Shown one piece after another: positions 33,491 through 45,829 of a DNA stretch of 64,000 nucleotides. The DNA is taken from assembly GCF_022605725.1 (NCBI RefSeq), contig NC_065555.1, positions 24,042,774-24,106,773 of the forward strand. Direction: 5' to 3'. Made by a program: the position numbers and the translations under genes. Each line of letters starts with the position of its first letter. Positions within the stretch are counted from its first letter, which is position 1. Under the pieces are notes generated by a model. It made no database searches. It saw only the letters and a list, made by a program, of their open reading frames with translations, and had not been told where the DNA came from. This stretch comes from Anthonomus grandis grandis (taxonomy: Eukaryota; Arthropoda; Insecta; Coleoptera; Curculionidae).

Positions 33491-33987
33491 GTAAGTTTTA
33501 TGTAACATAGATAATGAGTAATTATATAAATTAATTCACGTTTTGTACATAGACGTTCAGGTGAGAGATTGTTGAGATTTCTAGGAAAATTATCTAAAAA
33601 ATTTGATTAGATAAATATTTCTCAAGCTTTGATTTACCTTGATAGGTTAAAAAAATAGGCATAAAAAAACACAGAGATTAAATATAAAAATACCATATCA
33701 TCTGGCAAAATAAATATGTTACACTTAGATAATATATGAAGAGTCGCGGCGAATAACGATCAAAGTTCAGATGGTATATTTTGTCAGTATTCAGATTTTA
33801 ATATTTAAAGTGGAATGTTGTGAATTTGGGTAACAAAAATAAAACAAAAAATATTAAAATTTTATAAAAAAAGTGACTATTAATTATATTAACCAAAAAT
33901 ATGGTTTATTTAACTATTTGAATCCAAAAATAATTGATTTCTTGAAAAATGTATGGACCCTTAACCTTTTTTTTAGTTAATCAATGA

Positions 33988-34020
33988 GCGATTAATCAGC
34001 GAATTTCGCTAATTAATCGC
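33988..34020. repeat. Short hairpin (15-bp arms, 3-nt loop)
   Basis: GCGATTAATCAGCGA, ATT, TCGCTAATTAATCGC: one mismatch in 15 pairs. It lies inside the unclassified TIR element. Confidence 0.75.
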
Positions 34021-34513
34021 CCGTAAGCGAGTGTCGCTCGCCTCTTCTTTGATGGAGTCAGATACTAGGCCATCACAGAATTATTTTGCTTCGGGGTTGG
34101 TCAGGAAGTGAGTAAAATATAAAATCATATTGATTCTTCAAGGCTGTTCGTCCAAAATGTTTCTTTCTCTGTTTTTAGGAACTATTACAGCTTTTAAGTA
34201 GTTAAAAAAATATTTTTTGAAATTACTCGAAAAGAGACTAGACTTTATTTAAGATAGACATATTATCAACTTTTAAAACCCTAATTAGTCTTGACGGCAT
34301 AGGATATTTCTGCATATACGACTGGGGAAGAAATTCTGTCCAAGTCGGAAACTTCACTTCATTGGCCCGCTTAATGACTTTGAAAGGTGACAGCTTAATT
34401 CTGCTATTCCTTAAAATTTCCCTCCAGTTGTTAGATAGGTATATGATTTTGAGTTAACAAGGCTCATATCCTTTTCGCATGCCAAGTAGGAATGACCCCT
34501 TGGAAATAAACTG

Positions 34514-35830
34514 CACTCCAAAATTAACGCATAATTTAAAAAAATGTTTTATATTTATTAGTTATTTATTGAAACCATAGAAGTACATGTATTGTTAAAA
34601 CTGGCTATTGACGGTAGATTTTCGATGAATTATAAACAAACGCATACCTCTTTAGTGTAAAAAAACAAACAAAAGAAAAAGTCTTTATGTTGATATTTCG
34701 CCATTCAGAATTTTATGCGTTTTACTTTAGTAAAGTTTCGATATTTGACGTGATTTTAAATTTACATATTGAGTTCTGGCAAAATGAATCCGCCGCAACG
34801 AAAAAACCGCAATTTGTCAGAAGCTGACTGGGTTAGCATTGTTTCTCTCCATAAAGAAGGGTATATCCAATTTCAGCTTACTGAAAGATTTAATGTCGAA
34901 CAGTCAACCATCTCAGAGTTTTGAGTCGGTTTACACAAACGGGTAGCAACATTAGAAGTCCAGGCCAGGGTCGTGGAAGAGTTGCCACCTTTGATGAAGA
35001 CCGATTTCTACGAGTTCGTACTTTGAGGCAACAGTTTGTGACTAGCACTTCTTCACAAAATGAGATCCTGCAGCAGTAGAATTTTAGAATAAGGCAAAAC
35101 ACAATCAGGAGAGGGTTAGCGAAGACCAATACAAGGCCTGCTAGAGCAGTTACTGGTCCATTACTTACCGGAGAGCAGAGGAGACGAAGACTACAATTCG
35201 CTCGTGAACACGTTGGTTAGAAAAATGAAGATTGGGCACAGGTTATGTTTAGCGATAAATCCAGATACTGTCTTTTTTTTTGGCGATAGACGTAATAGAG
35301 TGTACCGAAGGCCGATGGTGTTAGAACGATATGCACAGTGCAATATAGTGGGAACCATCTTGAAGAAGTCCAAAGCGCTACCATGGATTGGCCAGCCAGA
35401 AGCCCGAATATGAATTCAATAGAGCACATGTGGGATATCATGGGGAGACGACTGCGACAGTTGCCAAGACCCTCAAACAACTTGAATAACCTTTATTTGA
35501 GATTGGTAGAAATTTGGGGTCAGATAGACCAAGATCAAATAAGGACCCTAATGAAGGCCGTTAGCCGTCAAACGGTTATAAACGTCAGAGGGGGAAGTAC
35601 CTATTATTGATTTTTTTTGTCACAATTTATATATCTTGTATTAGAATTATTTGATTTATGTTTTTGGTATAAAATTTTGAGAACCCATTGTGTATTTTTA
35701 TTTTAATTATTTATAATATGTAAATAATTATATTATAAATATATTATAAGTTCAACTAGAAAGACAAAAAATGAACTGGAAGGACAAAAAAAAATTTCTA
35801 AGATTATGCGTTAATTTTGGTGCGTAGTGT
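34514..35830 (+). mobile_element. Tc1-like element
   Basis: Inverted ends: CCAAAATTAACGCATAAT at 34518-34535 and its exact complement at 35803-35820, with a CACT/AGTG outer extension of different spacing. About 1.3 kb. It encodes the transposase remnant at 34784-35610. Confidence 0.75.
34784..35610 (+). pseudogene. Tc1-family transposase remnant
   Basis: Starts MNPPQRKNRNLSEADWVSIV, then LHKEGYIQFQLTERFNVEQS (paired-type HTH). A stop follows at 34922-34924. After frame changes: GPLLTGEQRRRRLQFAREHV, VMFSDKSRYCLFF (first D), RRNRVYRRPM, a deletion that removes the second D, then DWPARSPNMNSIEHMWDIMG (E block) and VIDVRGG-like VINVRGGSTYY at the end. Several stops; non-functional. Confidence 0.85.
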
Positions 35831-35999
35831 GTGACTTCCACACTATCGAAACGGTTAGTTTGACACACCATAGAATGCAAAAAGAAGTATAAAAAGTAAT
35901 GGTTTAACATTGAAGTCATCCGCTCCCTGTCGTACTGCACTTTTATTATAAGTATTGTCTCTTGTTTCTGGTACAATTTTCAATATTTTTTTGCTTAAC

Positions 36000-36689
36000 G
36001 AGTTTCTTCATTATTATTTTTGACTCTTCATTCATACATTTGGTTATTTTTTATTTCACTCTTCAAAATGTTACAAGTACTACAAGTATCTTTTCTTGGA
36101 AAACCAAACAATATATCAAACAATAATTAAATAAAATTTATCGAAAAGTGGTATAACTTACTTAGTTCTCTTTTTTTATATCATATCTGATTAATTATTT
36201 TCAATTATCTTCAAAACCAGTTTTTTTATATCAGCTCCTTAAGCAAATACTGTTTTGAAGTATCTCTTATGGAATATTTTGATTTTCTTCCTTTGAGTGC
36301 TTTAATGAATTCTATAACTTTAGTTACTGCAGTAAACCTGTGGGGCCTATTTTTGTGCTCTTCTCACTCTAATTTAGCGTCAGCAAATTCGTAAAGATTT
36401 GTCTTCAATGTTTGCGCACGACGATCAGAAATACCATGCAAACACAAAAAAGCTTTATAACAAACACTAACATCTTGTAGCTTATTTTCAACACGAGATC
36501 GAACTCTGTAGCAATAACAATAAGTATGGAAATTAGCATCAGGTTTCCTTTTCCGATTACGACGAGTCTCAACAGGTATGAGAGTGATAAGACCATAATA
36601 CTTTGTACATCTCCCAATTGATTAAAATAGGAAATTATACGTTGGCGCTTATCTGAAGAAATTGTTTTCAAACCGTTTAACTCGCACAT
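36000..36689 (-). pseudogene. Remnant of a widespread uncharacterised insect transposon protein
   Basis: MCELNGLKTISSDKRQRIIS, YFNQLGDVQS, then after a frameshift near 36560 TRRNRKRKPDANF, DVSVCYKAFLCLHGISDRRA, and further down FGFPRKDTCSTCNIL (about 36100). The VC+KxFL..xGIS++R and FGxPRxDTCxxC signatures occur in proteins scattered through insect genomes without an assigned function (from memory, no search). Position between the GTCGSGGCG inverted repeats suggests it is the transposase or accessory protein of that element. Confidence 0.5.
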
Positions 36690-37014
36690 TTTTCACTCAC
36701 ATAATTTTTTCAAAACATTAGTTATTTTCTTTTTTTGATATTACTACAAACCACCGGATCACGATCCAAGTCACTACTTAATTTATTCATGGTCGTATTC
36801 ATCACAAATTTATTATATCCTTTTGTTACAAACGTATCTTGAGACACTTCGCACGCTGTATCTTTACACGTATTTTTTTTTGAGCACTATGAACTTTCTC
36901 TGCTGTAGTAAACTATAGTTGAATTATAATTTGGAATAAGCTATGTGACGTCGCTATTATTTCAGTATTGATCAAAAATAGCCCCTAATCGTTATTCGCC
37001 CCGACCCTACATAT

Positions 37015-37590
37015 ACATGGTTATTCACGACATACGACACGGAATATTCTGACTAAACTACAAAATTTTAAAAATTGGGAATATCAGAGGCGTTCCAGAA
37101 TATCTTTTTATGACATACAAGATATTTCAAAATGCAGAAACATATTAAAGTTATGTTTTTTAAAATGTATATTATTTGTATACATTTTAAAATCGAACAC
37201 CTTGTATATTATTTGATTTTTCGATTCTACACCGTAAATAAATGTAGGTTTTATTAAGGTTTATCCAACTTAAGTATTAAAGTTAAAAAATATTTTGTGT
37301 TTTGTGAAAATATTAAGACAATTTCAATGATAAATGCCTTAAAATGTGTTTTCTGTTTTTTTACCATATTTGCACTGAGGAAATTACTATTTTATACAGG
37401 ACTTTAAAAACTAGGTTTACCTATTACAGTTTTTTTTTAAAGGCAATGAGTTGCTTAAGTTAAATAGAACACCCTGTATATTATATCACCAATAAATGTG
37501 ACAATGAATTGTTTTTCAAATTTAATAAGATTTTCCTACACTTAAACTTTCACTTTTTTTATAAAAATTACATTTATTAAAATACATGTT
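37015..37590. repeat. Interspersed repeat, inverse copy of 45830-46617
   Basis: Shared with the other copy (inverted): GACATACGACACGGAATATT, AATATCAGAGGCGTTCCAGA, TGTGTTTTCT, TTACCATATTTGCACT, GAACACCCTGTAT, ATATCACCA. Divergence is moderate. There is no coding. Confidence 0.8.
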
Positions 37591-37784
37591 TATTTTTTGT
37601 TATTTATGATATCAGTATCAGTATTAAAAAGATGCTTAGACTGTCTTGTGGGAATTTGACCATTATTTTATATGTGTGCATCACAATTTTAGTATAAACA
37701 ACACTTTATTTCAGTGGAATAACCCTTTAGGAAGCATTGCATATTGCTTAAGACCACAGAAATGTTTTTGAAATTTAAATTCAA

Positions 37785-40678
37785 ATTCATTTATTGCTCT
37801 TTTGATTACATAAGTAATATAAGGTCGTCGATTTAAGGATAGTACTACGTAGAATTAAGATTAAGTTAAAAAGTTTAAAATTAAAATAGTTAGAGCTAAG
37901 TAAAATAAAAAGTAAAAGACGCACCACTTAACACTAACTCCACCAGCAGGCACAGACTTATTAAACTAGGTATATATTAAAAAAAAAACCTGCTAGCAAT
38001 ATGGACAGTTAAAACCAAACAGATTAAGCTTATCTGAATGACTTATGTTCATGTATTCACCCACTGAATAAAAAGGGTGCTGAACAAAAAACGTCCTAGC
38101 TACTGGCTTGAACTGCCTGTACCCCTCTAGAAAGAAAGAAAGAAAGAAAATGTGCTATATTACGTAAGACAACAAAATCTTGTGTACAAGCATCCTAAAA
38201 ACTAAAAAAATCCAAATTCACTTTAAATTTCAAATTTCAAACAAACATAACATCTAAAACACTTTACCATAAAATTTACACACATTACCAAAATTAATCA
38301 TAACAAAACAGATTGAGAAAAAAAAGCATCTTTTTGATAAATTTCATTAAAAAATAAGTAAAGCTGTCAATAAAACAGAATTTAGAGGAAGTAAATTAAA
38401 TTATTTAACAGGAAACAAAACTAAAACACTAAAATGATGTCAGAGCACAGGTTAAAAGGTATCATTAAAAAAATCGTCAAGGCTGTAATATGCCCTGGAT
38501 AATAAAAGTGATTTTAATTCCTTTTTGAATCTCTTAACTTCTAAAATTTGTCTGATACATAAAGGAACATGGTTGTAAATTTTTTTGCTAAGGTATATAA
38601 CTGAGTTCTCGGTGAGGGAGGATGTAGGGATTGGTAAGAGAAAATCGTTAACCTGGCGGGTCATATGACCAGTGTTAGAGGGAGGTCTAGGACATTTATG
38701 AATAAGAGTAGCTGTTTCTAAGATAAAAAGAGAAAAAAGAGTTAGGATTTTTTGAGATATAAAGAGAGGTTTACAAGAATCTCTTAACCCAGCGGAACAT
38801 AGATATCTAACTGCCTTTTTTTGAATCACAAAAATTATGTTTAATAATCCCTTGTTGCTTAAACCCCAAAAAGGCAAGCCATAACGAAGGTGGGACTCAA
38901 TAAGAGAAAAGTACACTGAACATACGACTACCCCTCCCAGCTCATGCCCCGCCATTCTTACTGCAAAGCATCCAGAGGATAATTTTGATGCAAGATTTAG
39001 GATATGATCTTCGAAGCGAAGGCGATTATCAATGGTAATACCAAGGAACTTACAGCTTTCTTTGTTTTGCAAGGAGGAGTTTTCACTAAACATAAGGCCC
39101 TGAACGTCACACTTAAATCCCATAATAAAGGTTTTGCCCACATTAAATACAAGCCTGTTTGCAGCACACCACTCCGATAAAATCTTAAGATCCTTAAAAA
39201 TCTGGACTCCACAAAATGCTGGTATCATCAGCAAACTGAACCACTTTGCCCTGCAGTTTTAATGAACCCAAATCATTTACATAGAGCAAAAATAATAGTG
39301 GTCCTAACACTGAACCCTGAGGTACTCCAGTTTTAAGGGATCTGGAATCGGATAAACATCCAGATACTGTAACTCTTTGAGTACGATTAGACAGATAGGA
39401 TTCCAGCCATTGCAATGCTACACCTCTAAAGCCATAATTATTGAGCTTAGACAGCAGTATTCCATGATCTACACAATTAAATGCCTTGGATAAATCGCAA
39501 AACACTGCCGCCGCGGACTCTCCAGAATTTAAGGACACATAGACACTTCCCAAAAAGCCGAAAATAGCATCACGAGTCCCTTTTCCCGTTTGAAATCCAA
39601 ACTGATTTGCAGATAAAATGCAATTATGTTGCAAAAAAGATAAAATTCTGATTTTTGCAAGTTTTTCAACTATCTTGGAGAGGGTAGATAATATAGAAAT
39701 TGGACGGAAATTACAAGGCTCACTCAAATCTCCACCCTTATAAAGAGGGATAACCACTGCCTCTTTCAAACATGCTGGAAAGATGCCATTATGAAAGGAA
39801 TTGTTTATGGCAGAACCTAAGGCATTCAATGCTGAGTCAGGCAAAAGGAGTAGTAATTTTGATGATATTCCATCAGCTCCAGCTGATTTATGGTTTTTTA
39901 AGCTTTTAATTGCATCTCTAACATCAGTAAGGCTAACAGGATAAAAGAAAAAAGAATTTTGAACTGACACTTGTTGAATATAATGCAAAGGATCAATATC
40001 ATCCATTATGCTCAAGTATTCACATCCTTGAGCAATAAATGAGGAATATTACAGTAATAATCATTTAAACTATTTGGTCTTACTTCTGGTTCTGAAACTT
40101 TCTTGTGAGAATGCCTGAAGTCATTTATAATTGACCAACATTCTCTCTGCCTATTTGAGGACATATTTAAGCGGTCACTATAATATTTAACCTTAGCTGC
40201 TTTTATCGTCTTTCTGTATAGACTACGATATTTCTGATGATAAAGAATAATGTTTGCATTAGTTGTAAACTTGCACAGCTTAGCCAAAAAACGGAGGTTT
40301 TTAGCTGAAGTTCCGAGACCTGCTGTGGTACTGCCTGCGGTGGTGTACCCATGGTTTTCTATTTTTCATTTTAAGCCTCTTTTTAGGAAAACACTGATTG
40401 ATCTTGTCACATAGCACATGAAATAACAAAGTAAACGGGTCAGGAGCCATTTCAACTGCATTTCAATTAACCAAAGCTGTAGTAGAAGAAAAAGCATTAA
40501 AATTTGCTCTGCTGAAAATTCTTCCTATATAATGAGATGAAGGAAATACAGTGTTGCATGGAATCCTAGCGAGAATGGCTTCATGGTCAGAAATACCAGA
40601 TGAGAGTACTCTACATGACACATTATTTAAATTTGTACACAAATAATCAATAGTAGTTGCAGATGAGGATGTCTATCT
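37785..40678 (-). pseudogene. Jockey/CR1-like LINE A (5'-truncated) with 3' end at ~37785
   Basis: Reads high to low: endonuclease C-terminus (SATTIDYLC, SGISDHEAILARI) about 40660-40560; linker; 40287-40012 YYSDRLNMSSNRQRECWSII; 40015-39194 RT with KSAGADGISSKLL, NFRPISILSTLSKI, FCDLSKAFNCVDHGI (motif A), GVPQGSVLGPLLFLLYV (B) and VQFADDTSILW (C); a frameshift near 39200; 39234-38452 ESCKFLGITIDNRLRFEDHI and SLIESHLRYGLPFW, ending at a stop 38452. Then a ~650-bp 3' UTR. RT motifs are intact, so this is one of the younger LINE copies. A stop in the linker and the frameshift disable it. Confidence 0.88.
38131..38149. repeat. (AAAG)n microsatellite
   Basis: Nearly five AAAG units inside the 3' UTR of LINE A. 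Confidence 0.9.
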
Positions 40679-41745
40679 TCTTAATTTCATTGGGTAATGT
40701 ATTGTACATTGTGACACACATATAATAGGGACTCATTTCATACATGGTTTCTTATGTCTAGGCACTGCAAAATCGACTCTATTTCTTGTCTTATTACTGT
40801 TAATATTTACATCACAGTTTTTTTGAAAGAGATGTTTGTGTTTGGAGGCAAAACAGCATACCCTGTACAAGTAAAGAGAATATACTGTCATAATTCCTAA
40901 TTTTTTAAACAAAGGAGCACCATGCTCTCGAAAAGCGGATCCACACATTGTCCGTACAATTCTTTTTTGAATAACAAATGTTCTTTTTATTGACTCTGCC
41001 TGAGATCCCCAAAACATTATGCCATAGGTTATACGTAATACAATAATACGGTTATATGTACATATGCATAATAAAACTGAATTATTGATTCCCTACTGAC
41101 AATGTTTTTTAAGTTGTAAATAGCGCCGAGCAAGTTTGCCGACGTTATCTTTTTACATATTTCATCAACATGGCTTTGCCAATCTAATTTTTTGTGTGAA
41201 GTTAGACCCAAAAACTTAGTTTCGTCCGATTCATATACAATAATCCCATCGATGTTTAGGGGCACATTATTATCAATTATTTTCAAAGTCTGCCTTTGGT
41301 TTTGAAAATGAATGAATTTTGTTTTGTTTCAATCATGGACTAACTGATTTTACTCACACCACCTTTGCATCTGTAAGGCTGTAGAGTTTGCAAGATATAA
41401 GGCTATTTGACAGTTTTTGTGGGATGTTACGCATGATTTATCATCGGCAAACTGGACTAGTACTGTATATGGTCCGCCAATGTCATCATTTAAGCTGTTG
41501 CAAAACACAATAAAGAAAAGTGGGGACAAAAGTGAGCACTGTGGAGCACCGGTATCTACGTCTATAAAACGCGATTGGAATGTATAATTAACAATACCGT
41601 TCTTGTCACCCTTAATCTCAACTGAATGAGGCCTGTGGCTCAGAAATGACTTAATCCAATTAATTTCCTTGCCCTTTATTCCCGCAGAAATCAGAACTTT
41701 AATAATGCGGTATTGATCGATCATATTGAAGGCGTTGCTTGAGTC
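40679..41745 (-). pseudogene. LINE B (different family), truncated at both ends
   Basis: Minus strand: LDSSNAFNMIDQYRIIKVL (motif A region, from 41745), WIKSFLSHRPHSVEIKG, GAPQCSLLSPLFFIVFCNSL (motif B with GAPQC for GVPQG), VLVQFADDKSCVTS (motif C), FLGLTSHKKLDWQSHVDEIC, YGIMFWGSQAESIKR and PLFKKLGIMTVYSLYLY. It ends near TMYNTLPNEI just where LINE A begins. Stops lie at 41350 and between 41286 and 41017. The 5' limit is at an AT dinucleotide run. Confidence 0.85.
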
Positions 41746-41763
41746 AATATATATATATGACTG

Positions 41764-41799
41764 GCGGATAACTTAAATCCTATGATTTAAGTTATCCGC
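41764..41799. repeat. Perfect hairpin (16-bp arms, 4-nt loop)
   Basis: GCGGATAACTTAAATC, CTAT, GATTTAAGTTATCCGC. It lies directly upstream of the truncated LINE B. Confidence 0.88.
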
Positions 41800-41984
41800 T
41801 TATTAAGTTTACTGCTGAAATTATTTTTGCTAACAATTAAATGATGCAATGAAGCTGTAGTGTCGTGCAAACTTATTCCACAGGCATCTGGAAGCACTTG
41901 CGTAGAAGATGAAGACTGAAGTGATCCCAAAACCCTAAAAAATAAACCTTGAAACTAAAACCTACTGAACCGACATTTATTTAG

Positions 41985-42716
41985 AATGATTTACAAACCC
42001 AGTAACAAAGAGTTTGTAGCAAGCGGCTATTCTAAGTATAGCCAAATGAGTAGCGTGGACATATTTGAGCTGTTTTTCTCCGTTGATTTGTCGCAGAAGA
42101 TTATAACCGAATCCACCAATTACGCTTTACTAAAAAATAGCCCAGACCCAAAAATTTTTATCGATGAATTAAAAGTTTTCACAGGAATAATTAACCTACA
42201 TTTTACCTTCCAGAAGAAATTACTGGGAAAATTCACATGACATAAAAAACATCATGATATCAGATATTATAATCATTTTGCCGATAATTCTAAGATTGAG
42301 CCAACTGACAAGATGTACAACTTTGAACGCTTATAGATCATTTAAAAACAAAATTTATTAGTCATTTCGTTCCAGAAGAAAATCTGTCTTATAATAAATC
42401 AATACTTCGGTATTTTGGTCGCCACGGGTCTAAACAATTCATCCATGGCACAATTGTTCGACTTGGGTGTAAGTTTTGGTACCTTAAAACTCCAACTGGA
42501 TACCTTATAAACTACGAAATGTATCAAGGAAAAAATCCCAGATCTAACCTAGACTATGAAGAAATAGTTGGAAAGCCGGCAGCACCTCTCTTACAAATGA
42601 TTGCCGAGTTGGGTAACAAAAAGACATCCAGATACAACTTTTTTGCTGACAATCTTTTTACCACTGCAAGCCTTTGTGAACTTCGCATAGATTGTTTTCA
42701 AAATTGTCATTGTTGA
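41985..42716 (+). pseudogene. piggyBac-family transposase remnant
   Basis: 41986-42240 reads SSVDIFELFFSVDLSQKIIT, ESTNYALLKNS and FTGIINLHF, the conserved entry to the DDE_Tnp_1_7 domain. A frameshift follows; ILRYFGRHGSKQFIHGTIVR, then LGCKFWYLKTPTGYLINYEM, YQGKNPR (42405-42540) is the block around the first catalytic D, which is not preserved. FFADNLFTTASLCELR holds the second D (ADNLFT). The C-terminal third with the RING-like finger is missing. Confidence 0.82.
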
Positions 42717-42959
42717 TAAAAATATAATTTTCATACACTATTTTTTTATATTTTTGTTCAGTATGTGAAAGAAGTAGATTAAGACCTAAAGGTCCCCTAT
42801 GGGAAAATCTTTTTTTGTTATTATTTTATACATAAATTTTGCAAAAATCTTAAAATCATGCTTTAGACACTTAAATAAGCTACAAGACAGTATAGCAAGC
42901 TAAATGGTAAAAAACCGTTAAATTAAAAAAAAATCTATTCTCGGCTTTTTAATGGATTA

Positions 42960-44010
42960 ATGAAAATGAAAGTTAGAGAAGAACGTATTGGCATGGTATT
43001 TATTCTTGGTGAATGTCTCTAAAATAGCTGGTTGGCATATCGCGTCTATAGTGAAGGGTTTTCCAATAGAAATCATCCAAATAAGGCCGCTTTTGAAAGA
43101 CTATCGGCTCAATTTAAAGAAACAAAGTGTTGAGTACAAGACGAGCCTAAAAGAAAACCCATAATGGAAAATGAAGATATTGAGTTCACCGTTATTACTG
43201 AAGTAGTCGAAGACCTCATATTAAGCAAAACCAAATTGTAGAAAACCATAACATTAGTCAGACAAGTGTTTTTAGGGTAGTAAATCGAAATCACTTTCAT
43301 CCCTATAAAATTCATCGTCTCCAAGAACTTTCGAGAAATTATTTTAATATAAGACTTGAATTTTGTATGTGGGTCTTGGATAAAGTTGCAGATAATAACG
43401 ATTTTTTTAATGTTTACGGATGAATGCACTTTTTACAATAATGGCTTTTTTAACATAATTTTCATCATTACTCCCGATTCCAATTCGCATGCGTTAGTCC
43501 ATAACCAACATAAATGGTCTGTTAATCTATGGGGAGGAATAATCGGTGGCTTTGTAATTATTCAACATTTTTTTGATGCAAATTTAAATGGAACAAGATT
43601 TTTGGAGTTCTTAAAAAATAATGTTTTTCAAGTATTATTGGAGGATATTTTTCTACGCCTTCGAAGAAGTGGCTATGCGGCTTCAAATAGATGGAGCGCC
43701 ACCATATTTTCACCATGGGGTTAGACAATTTTCAAATAATAATTTCCTTAAACGATGGATAGGAAGGGGTAGTCCTATGGAGTGGTCACCAATATCCCCG
43801 GACTTGACATCGCATAATTTTTTCTTATAGGAGATGTGAAAGATTTTGTTTTTAAGTTACTCTCTGACTACACCAGAAAATATGAAAGAGTACATAAGAG
43901 AAGCTTTTTAAAGTATTACTTCACAAATGCTGTCAAAAGTTGCTGTACATTTTGAAAAGGGGGTGCGTCGATATTTGCAATTCGACGGTCATTTTGAGCA
44001 TATTTTGTAA
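42960..44010 (+). pseudogene. Mariner (DD41D-type) transposase remnant
   Basis: Starts EERIGMVFILGECL (HTH), then VYSEGFSNRNHPNKAAFERL. After frame changes: LMFTDECTFYNNGFFN (first D), HKWSVNLWGGIIGGFVI, MRLQIDGAPPYFHHGVRQF (second D), KRWIGRGSPMEWSPISPDLT and SHNFFL, where the third catalytic D is replaced by N. It ends near 44010 (YLQFDGHFEHIL). Several frame changes and stops. Terminal repeats not identified. Confidence 0.82.
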
Positions 44011-44235
44011 TTGTTATCTTAACTTATTTGTTATGGTTATTTTTTAATTTTCTTAAGTATAATGTATTATAATGGTCAGTTGAAAATAGATGCACTGTTG
44101 CATGTCATTGGAGCTCAAAAGTCATAACTATTTAAACTTATCTTGATTACCCGCCATAAATTAGTTAATTTTACATACAAAAACATAATAAAACAATAAA
44201 AAAACTACAAGAAAATAATAGAAACGTCAATTTGT

Positions 44236-45784
44236 CGTCCCTACAATGTCCAAATGTCGAATGTGAAAATGCCTACTTTTCAGGAGAGCTAAAAAGCATA
44301 TTTAATTGTCATTTAAAAATTATCGCATATGCCAACTTGTTTTTTTTTATTAGGATAGTTTTTTTTCTTATTATAGGCTAAAAATTTATTTTCGTCACTT
44401 TGCATCTTATTAAAAATTTGTACCAATTTACGGCTTTGTCAAAAATTTTACTTCAAAGAATCGAATGTGACATATTCGATTGTTTGTGTTATAAAAATTT
44501 ATTTTTTTTGTTTTTAATAAAAGTCACTTAATGAAACAAAAATTGACATACAAATTATTTATTATAAGCACTAAACACATTAGAAAACAAAACCAAGAAC
44601 AAAATAAAAATATGGAATTAAATGATAGAAGAATCATTATTATCACGGAAATTTAAACATGAAATTAAATTACGATTAGAAATATTTTTTAAATCTTTTC
44701 GGGCTCATTTTCATCTTCATTAGCATCTGGCTCTGGTAGACAGTCCCTTACTTCGCTTGATGTTGATAGGGAGTAGTAGTATTGGTGGTAGGGTTTTGGG
44801 ATCAAATTTTGTGAGCACATTGACAAAAGATCTCTTTTTTTTACATCGGTTATGGCAAGTCTATTATAAGGAGTTGTTTGATAATATCCTCTTTTTTTTA
44901 TAGCCACTAATTTCAAAAAGTCCTCGTTATAGTTTCGTTTCATTAAAATGTGTTTGTTTTCATTCTTTTATATTGAAACCATACACCATCAATGAAAGTA
45001 AAATGATCGTCAATAACTGGTTCCATTTCATTTACTTCATTTTTTTGCTTTTTCTTAGCTTTTTTTTCTTAGCTCTTAGCGTTTTGACATTTTTTCTGCA
45101 ATAAAGGCGGCAAACAACACGTGCTAAAGAAAATCTAAGTATAGTCACTCGTGGTTCCCTGGACCAGTGCCAACTAAACTAGCTGCGGATTCAGCGCCAA
45201 CTCAGAAAATATAAACAATTTCAAAATAAGAAATGTGGCACATTCGATAAATTAATGAAGCCACGTTCGTATACTCTGCTAATACTTACGAACTCCAACT
45301 ATCGAATATGAAATATTGTATAAAATGACATCCGTTAATTTCAAAGAATATGCATTTTCTCCAAAGCGTAACTATCGAATGTGCCACATTCGATTTTATG
45401 CTTTGTATTAATTGCAAACCCTACATGATTTTTCCCATATTTAACTATCGAATATGGCACATTCAATATGATATTCAAGATTTTGAAGATTTTTTAATAT
45501 TTGCAGTGTCTAACTAACAAATGTGTCATATTCGATAGTGTGTAAATTTACAAATATAACAAGTTTTATGTAATCTCGGTACAAAAAAACGAATGTGAAT
45601 ATTCGATACTTTGATTCTGTAAAATATAGAAATACGCTTATCGCTACTTCTAAAACGCGTTCTAAAGGAGCTACGGATTCAATAATTTGCCACAAGACGT
45701 ATTACGTCTAGTATAACAGCAATGTATTGAAAATATATGAAAAATCCTTTTTTTCACATTCGATAGTTGGACATTGTAGGGACG
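44236..45784 (-). mobile_element. 1.5 kb TIR transposon rich in ATCGAATGTG palindromes
   Basis: Ends: CGTCCCTACAATGTCCAAAT (44236-...) and the inverse TTGGACATTGTAGGGACG (to 45784); both continue into TCGAATGTGAAAA. The interior has at least seven partial or full copies of a palindrome ATCGAATGTG-N-CACATTCGAT (44460-44480, 45231-45249, 45301-45315, 45374-45394, 45447-45467, 45517-45538, 45589-45608), most of them in the 5' half of the minus-strand element. It carries a transposase-like C-terminal remnant at 44689-45060. Confidence 0.75.
44689..45060 (-). pseudogene. C-terminal part of an unassigned DNA-transposon protein
   Basis: 45060-44950 reads EPVIDDHFTFIDGVWFQYKR; after two stops 44943-44689 reads NYNEDFLKLVAIKKRGYYQT, KKRDLLSMCSQNLIPKPYHQ, YYYSLSTSSEVRDCLPEPDA and a stop. 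The KKxDLLxMCxxxLIPKxYHxYY..L signature recurs in uncharacterised insect proteins (recollection only). The N-terminal catalytic region is missing, so the superfamily stays open. Confidence 0.55.
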
Positions 45785-45829
45785 TTGTTATCGCCTACTA
45801 AGAAATATGTTTTAAGTTTAAAAAATCCG

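Larger units (their letters stand above)
33743..37005 (-). mobile_element. Unclassified TIR transposon (GTCGSGGCGAATAACGAT ends) with nested Tc1
   Basis: GTCGCGGCGAATAACGAT at 33743-33760 and the inverse of GTCGGGGCGAATAACGAT at 36988-37005 match at 17 of 18 bases. Between them lie a minus-strand gene remnant (36000-36689) and a Tc1-like element (34514-35830) that is absent from the rest. The link between these ends and that gene is inferred from position. Confidence 0.55.

Noticed and set aside
33541..33570. Possible 8-nt microexon (CATAG, ACGTTCAG, GTGAGA) after the myosin VI exon at 33490
   Set aside because: Including it would shift the frame into the tail exon at 54111; direct joining of 33490 to 54111 gives the conserved protein.
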